This document shows, piece after piece, positions 58,815 to 64,000 of a stretch of 64,000 nucleotides of DNA. The stretch spans positions 682,001 through 746,000 of the forward strand of contig NW_026705326.1 in assembly GCF_029867415.1 (NCBI RefSeq), written 5' to 3'. The first letter of the stretch is position 1. The number at the start of each line of letters is the position of its first letter. Both the position numbers and the translations under genes were made by a program. The DNA is from Vicia villosa (Eukaryota > Streptophyta > Magnoliopsida > Fabales > Fabaceae). The notes under the pieces are model-generated. The model searched no databases. It saw only the letters and a program-made list of their open reading frames with translations, and was not told where the DNA came from.

Positions 58815-61800
58815 TGTAATGGGGGGAAATCGAGACCAAAGCCATTAATTGACTTGACTAAGATATTTTAGTGAAAGTCGCCACTGCGGTTTATTGTTTC
58901 CAAAGGAAATGGGAAAAGAGAAAAGTAAAACCCAAAGAAGTTTTTAAATCAAAACTAATAAAAATTAGATATCTTAGGTACGGGGGTTGATTATGCAAGG
59001 GGAAGGTGTTAGCACCCATCACATCTATGGTACTCCACATGAACCTTTTTTGTAAATCTATGTAAAAAAGAGTTGTGTGCAAAAGAAATTTTGTTTGATT
59101 TTAAAAACAATGCTCGGAAAGACCTAACATCTTGTGCCTACATACCTCCTCAATGCAATGGAGAAGTCAAAGCAAATGTAATTCCACTTAAAAAGGAAAC
59201 AAAAAGGTTTTAGTTTAAAACTGAATAGACACTTTATCATCATAGAGGAGAAAATTTAGCCAATCATACTTGAACATGAGAACAGATGGATCCTTTGCAT
59301 CACAAACGAAAGAAGGGATCCAATTTGGATAAATAAACAAGTATGCCACTAACTATTTCAAGTGGAAAAGGATCAATCATATCAATCAATATGAAGGGGT
59401 TATGGGATTACAACTCCACTATGAAGATTAATCATGCCTAAATTTTTAGAAATAGGATTTAAAGAAGAAATGCCATAAAAGGCAATATATTTTTAAAGAA
59501 AATTTTAAAAGAGTTTGCAAACATAAGAAAGTTTTGAAAAAGGGAGAAGATTTTGAAAATCAAAGAAGATGGGAGGAGATGAAGGGACTATCCTAAAGCA
59601 TAAAGTAAAAGCTAAGGAAAAGAACAATCTAACCAAACAAGAACCCAACATTTTACATTAAGAAGTTAATGTAGAATTCCCATCCTTTGGATTTACCAAC
59701 CAAACAAGCACAATACCAAGTACCAGATGAAAAGTAAGCTTCAGATGAACATAACATCTCCATATGTGTAACTTGCAAAAAGCTTTAGAAATACACCATA
59801 AGAACTTGAGACAAAAATTGGGCAGAGTAACAACTATATACAGATGAATTCTCAATCACAATGCCTTGGAATTAAACCTCAAGGACTTTATACAGAATAA
59901 CCTACACACACAAATAAAAACAACCCAATGCCTTGGAGTAAACTCCAAGGACTTCCAGAATACAATCACAATCAAGGTCTCATTCCAATAGTCCATCCTC
60001 CAAGCTTAGGGTATAGTAACCAAAGTCCAAGTCCTCATTAAATTTTTTATGGTTCAAGTTTAATTATTAATATTTTAAGAACAAAGTAAAAGGTCCAAGT
60101 GGACAAAGAAAAAGTGCATAAGCATAAACGTATATCCAAGTGGACAAAGGGAAAATAGACATAAACATAAATATGATGATGAATGAGGAATAGTAAAATA
60201 AAGCATAAAAGAGTAAAAGGAGCATAAAGTAAAGTCAGAAGTTAGTAATTAGTGGTTAGAGGCTGATTCTCAAATTTAATTATGAATAGTGGTTGAATAA
60301 TGAACTTAGGTCAAAGTTAATGAAAACTCATCAGAGGATTGATAGAAACAAAACCTCAACACAATAAGTTTTCAAAGGTCCTGAACAAATTCTCAAATAA
60401 TCAACTACCCTTGGGCTTATAAACATTGGTTTAGGCCACGGATGATCATTTTCTGATAAGGGACAAATTTAGCGCTATGTTAAGAAATCGCCAAGTAACT
60501 TATATAGAAATCACCCTACAATAAGGTCGATCAATAACACTCTATGTATCATACATGTTAGAGATGTGATATAGAGATCACACTCCTAAAACATGTAGCA
60601 CAAGTGAAAGAAAAAGAAGTAGATGAGGAAGAGAAATTTGGTTGTGATTATCATTTATATCATTCATTTAATTAAATGGATTTGGCCTTTGAAACATATT
60701 AACACCCCTAGATCCAATGATATTAAAGAAATCTAACCAAGGTATCACAATCTGAACCAACTTAAAATCAGAATTTTAATAAAATAAAAAGGTAAGAAAA
60801 TAAATTTAAAATGATATTTAAATGAAAAAATAAAGACAAAAAATAGGATCATACATCTAAACAATGAATAAATGCAAAGCAAGACCATAGAAAAAAGAAG
60901 AAATAACACAGAGTATTTATAGAAAAAAGTTGAGAATTTTTTAATATCAATGTGTAAAATAAAAATATGAAAATGGTATCAAAAAATTAGAAATGATTTA
61001 AAATATTTTTGTGAATATTTTTGAGAATTATTTGAAGTGAAATAGTATTTAAAGTGAATTAAAAATGAAAAAGGATTTAAAATAATAAGAATCAGAAAAT
61101 AGAAATAATATTGGATCCAATGCAGTGAAGCACAGCATATGAAGATGTATTCACACGCGCGCAACCCTTGGATCATTTTATTAATGTGTTGTCAAAATCT
61201 CAACGTAGGGAGCATCATGGACTTTGGTCTAGTGAATCACATACTACATAAAAGAGTCAGACATATCATGACCCTTAGATCTCACAGATCCAACACTTAG
61301 AATTCAACCTAAGACCACCACCACCTCTGCACTTTTGGGTCATCTTCTTCGGTCAACCTTTACCGAAGAGCCCACCAAAGGCAATCATAGGTGATCATAC
61401 AACCACCGTTAGACTCGTCTTGTCATTTCTAAACCAACCATAGCCCCAAAACTAATTTATGATTGAAAGATAAGAAGAATCGAAGGAAAACAAATTAAAC
61501 TAAAAAAATCACATCATCGATTCTTAGCAAAAACTCGATGAAAATGAAAACCAATGATAGCAAGAGTATCAGTGAACCAAGAGCAAGATATTAGTGTAAG
61601 ATTTGAGCCAAATAAAGCTTCTAACTACCTATTAGCAGTAACTCTGATTTTCTCTAAGACCGCATTTGGTGTCAATGATTCAGTGGATGCTTTGCTTCCC
61701 TCTTGATGTGGTTAGCTTCACAATGTTGCCAGGAAGCTGTTTGTATGAAGAGTTTAGCTTGAGAGTGCTTGAATTTACAAAATCGATTTGAGAAAATTGA

Positions 61801-62360
61801 AGAAAAATGAAAAGTGTGACAGAGGTTTTTTGGATCTCAAAAGCTTGGCAAATGATGGGGATTGAGTCTCTATTTATAGGAGAATGTAATGGGATTAAAA
61901 GGAGGGGTGGATGATGCAATCTAAACCAAAATCGTGTACACCCCTCAAATGAAAAAAGTGTGACTCTAACTTGATCAAAACTCCACCAAATTGTGCGTTT
62001 TGATGCACTAATCTCATCTGGAATGTCATTAAGCATGTTTAGGCATGAAAACACTTCTTAATTTGGCTTGAAATTAAGTTTAAATGAAATTGCAAATCTG
62101 ATTGATCTTAAAATTTCAGTTCCAAAGTACAATCTTCAAATTCACTTAGCAACTTACTCAAGAGGCTTTATGGCATGATCTTGGTAGGTTTGGAAAGAGT
62201 AGTTAACAAACTTCACAATATGCTTTGAAAGCTTCCATTTGTATTCTTGAATCAAAAGTTATAGCTCCTCAAAGAATATACCTCGTGTGAAGGCTATTCT
62301 TTATTTGCTCCATTTGTAATATAATCATGGGTGAGTTGTGTCTTAAACCCCCTCTAACGC
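58815..62360 (-). repeat. Ogre-like LTR (element C), probably solo or truncated
   Basis: Plus strand starts tgtaatggggg and shares with elements A and B the U5-type block gtcgccac...ccaaaggaaatggg (58877) and ggggaaggtgttagcaccc (about 58999-59017). A minus-strand TATA box CCTATAAATAGAGACTC lies near 61866-61882, about 3 kb before the LTR 3' end, fitting a very long R/U5. The right boundary is uncertain and no TSD was found, so the end is approximate. No genes inside; 61680-62054 (minus, 124 codons) straddles the putative promoter and is not called. Confidence 0.55.
61866..61882 (-). promoter_or_regulatory. TATA box of LTR C
   Basis: Minus strand reads cctataaatagagactc, a textbook plant TATA context, in the U3 end of the Ogre-like LTR. 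Confidence 0.5.
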
Positions 62361-62439
62361 TCACCACAATAAGCAAGCATTTTCTTTTTCATATACTTAT
62401 CATTTGGAAAATAACGAACACATCATTTGTTTACACAAT

Positions 62440-62806
62440 AGAGATGTTATTAGTATTGCACAAAAAATATACATGTAAAACAAATGATATAATACAAAAA
62501 TAAATATTGTAATATCGATCCATATGACGTCTTTCAATGCTTTATCAACAACATTCCAACTATCTATTAAAATACTTACTTTACTTCTATCTTGTAAGGC
62601 TAAGTAACCCAAAAAAAAACCGCATGTTCACCAAAAGCCCTGCCGGTTTGGGCATAAACTCTAACAGGGTATGGAATACCAGTTTCGTTGGTTTTTTTCA
62701 CCTTTGTATACTTCATGGCACCTCTAGTTTTTCTTTTACGTGTATTAATAGAGTTTGCAGCAGATGTTGTATGGGAGATGCTAGTCGAATCGACCATGAT
62801 GATCAA
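62440..62806 (-). pseudogene. CACTA (En/Spm)-type transposase-associated fragment
   Basis: From 62806 the minus strand reads VDSTSISHTTSAANS, TRKRKTRGAMKYTKVKKTNE, RVYAQTGRAFGEHAVFF, then after a frameshift in a poly-A run (about 62612-62620) YLALQDRSKVSILIDSWN and LKDVIWIDI. This order resembles the plant Ptta/En/Spm 'transposase_24' type: a basic KTRG motif, a G(R/K).FG-like stretch, and W..V...LKD.IW. Family recognition is from memory. No terminal repeats seen. Confidence 0.45.
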
Positions 62807-62809
62807 GAT

Positions 62810-63124
62810 GAATCAAACTGTAATGTTTCAGTCAAAACAAAATGATCAATATACAAACGAACGAAAAAACCGTAAAGAAGATTATGAAGAGAGTATTTTA
62901 GTGAAAAACTAACATTGATGAATATACAAAATAACGCTTCAGTGAAGAACAAACCTACTTGCGAAAATGATGTTTGATGAATATCTTTTGGAAGTGTATT
63001 GATGAATATTAGCTTGAAAACCGCCTAGGGTTTTTTGCGAAATGACGAACTGGCGTTTGAGTGTTGATAGGTAAATGAAAAGTTAGAAACTAGAGTACTT
63101 TGAAGTATTTAATGCAAAATAAGT
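62810..63124. other. Short unassigned stretch
   Basis: Nothing recognised; likely flank of the CACTA-like fragment. Confidence 0.35.
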
Positions 63125-64000
63125 TGTTAGAACAAGATTTGTTCTTATCAATTATCTTAGTTTTGATGATAACAATAATATGAATTTTGCTTAAGATAAT
63201 ATGGTACTCTAATCCAATGCAATTTCCCTTTCAGGAAATATATATAAAGAGTACGCATAATTCAGCGCTCAGAAGTTGTATCTCAAATGGTTCAGCATGC
63301 AACATCAGAACATGGTCTGGCAAGACATCAGAAGATGGTCGAAGCAGAATCAGAACATGGGTCTATGGAAGCATCAGAAGAACATGAGATCAGAAGCACT
63401 GAAGATCAGAAGATGGTATCACGCTCAGAAGCACTTCAAGGTCAGAAGATCAGAAGATGCTATGCACCAAGCTGTTTTGACTCTGATGATATTCAAACGT
63501 CGTATTCACAAACATCAGATCAGAAGGAAGTACAGGTGGCAGACTACGCTGACTGACAAAAGGAACGTTAAAAGCTACTAAAGGCTACGTCAGTAGACAC
63601 AGCGTGAACAAGGCTCGAGGTAGTTGACAAAAGCGTATAACATTAAGTGCAATGCTGTACGGAACACGCAAAGCATTAAATGCATTCAACGGTCATCTTC
63701 TCAACGCCTATAAATATGAAGTTCTGATGAGAAGCAAGGTTACCAATTCTTAACAACTCTGAACGAAAATAAACTTGCTGAAACGCTATTCAATCAAAGC
63801 TCAGAATCTTCATCAACTCACTACATTGCTGTTGTAATATTTTAGTGAGATTAAGCTTGAACGTTAAGAGAAATATCACAGTTGTGATTATCGCTTTTAA
63901 GAAGCATTTGTAAACTCTTGAATAGATTACATTAAGTTGTAAGGAACTAGAGTGATCAGTGTGATCAGTATACTCTAGGAAGTCTTAGCAGTTGGCTGAG
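63125..64000 (+). repeat. SIRE/Maximus-like Ty1/copia LTR, continues past window end
   Basis: Starts tgttagaacaagatttgttc and atcttagttttgatgataac, wording typical of legume SIRE/Maximus LTRs. The U3 (63285-63535) is packed with atcagaag/cagaag motifs, probably enhancer-like repeats. A TATA box ctataaata lies at 63708-63716. The 3' end is beyond the window, so length and polarity rest on the TG start and TATA. Small frames at 63187-63581 arise from the motif repeats. Confidence 0.65.
63708..63716 (+). promoter_or_regulatory. TATA box of the SIRE-like LTR
   Basis: cgcctataaatatgaag, about 580 bp into the LTR after the cagaag-rich U3. Confidence 0.55.

Overview
The window is plant nuclear DNA. 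Its LTR-retrotransposon families (Ogre/Tat-like Ty3/gypsy elements with very long LTRs, a SIRE/Maximus-like Ty1/copia LTR, a Cassandra LTR carrying a 5S rRNA-like segment) and one intronless GRAS gene of the SCL32 type point to a legume, most likely the Fabeae or close relatives (pea, vetch, faba bean, Lathyrus). This assignment is by recognition; no search was run. It is a gene-poor, repeat-dense region with one apparently intact host gene. Nearly everything else is nested transposable elements, many with exact target-site duplications (TSDs) that can be read directly.

Layout. 1-1412: 5' end of a minus-strand Ty3/gypsy element (LTR, primer site, gag with one internal stop). 2865-7775: Cassandra-like solo LTR (TSD atagt) split by a hAT element (3126-7657, TSD cctgcacg), which holds a Mutator-like element (3309-6810, 9-bp TSD), which holds a second one (4656-6639, 9-bp TSD). 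9039-13771: complete non-coding LTR element (TSD actct) with a small hAT element inside. 14061-14461: MITE within a MITE. 15700-18788: decayed Ty1/copia remains. 18750-28000: decayed gypsy gag-like sequence interrupted at 19400-27371 by 'element A', an Ogre-like LTR (TSD ggaac) containing a palindrome with arms of about 2.73 kb. 28134-42761: Ale-like copia element interrupted by 'element B' (28447-40414, TSD atcgc), a young 12-kb non-autonomous Ogre/Tat-like element with two 3556-bp, nearly identical LTRs and two tandem-repeat arrays.

44678-45153 and 47045-47832: an old LTR and a younger solo LTR of one family. 48266-49513: the GRAS gene, followed by a LINE ORF1 fragment and a hAT element with a broken transposase (50578-52093). 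54856-56250 is a partial duplicate of the GRAS 3' half plus the LINE fragment. 58815 to about 62360: another Ogre-like LTR. 62440-62806: CACTA-type transposase remnant. 63125-64000: start of a SIRE/Maximus-like LTR running off the window.

The elements do not form a pathway. What matters is the order of insertion, the rearrangements (palindrome, filler DNA, inverted internal tract), satellite-like arrays in an LTR element, and possible effects of a GC-rich solo LTR 433 bp upstream of the only host gene.
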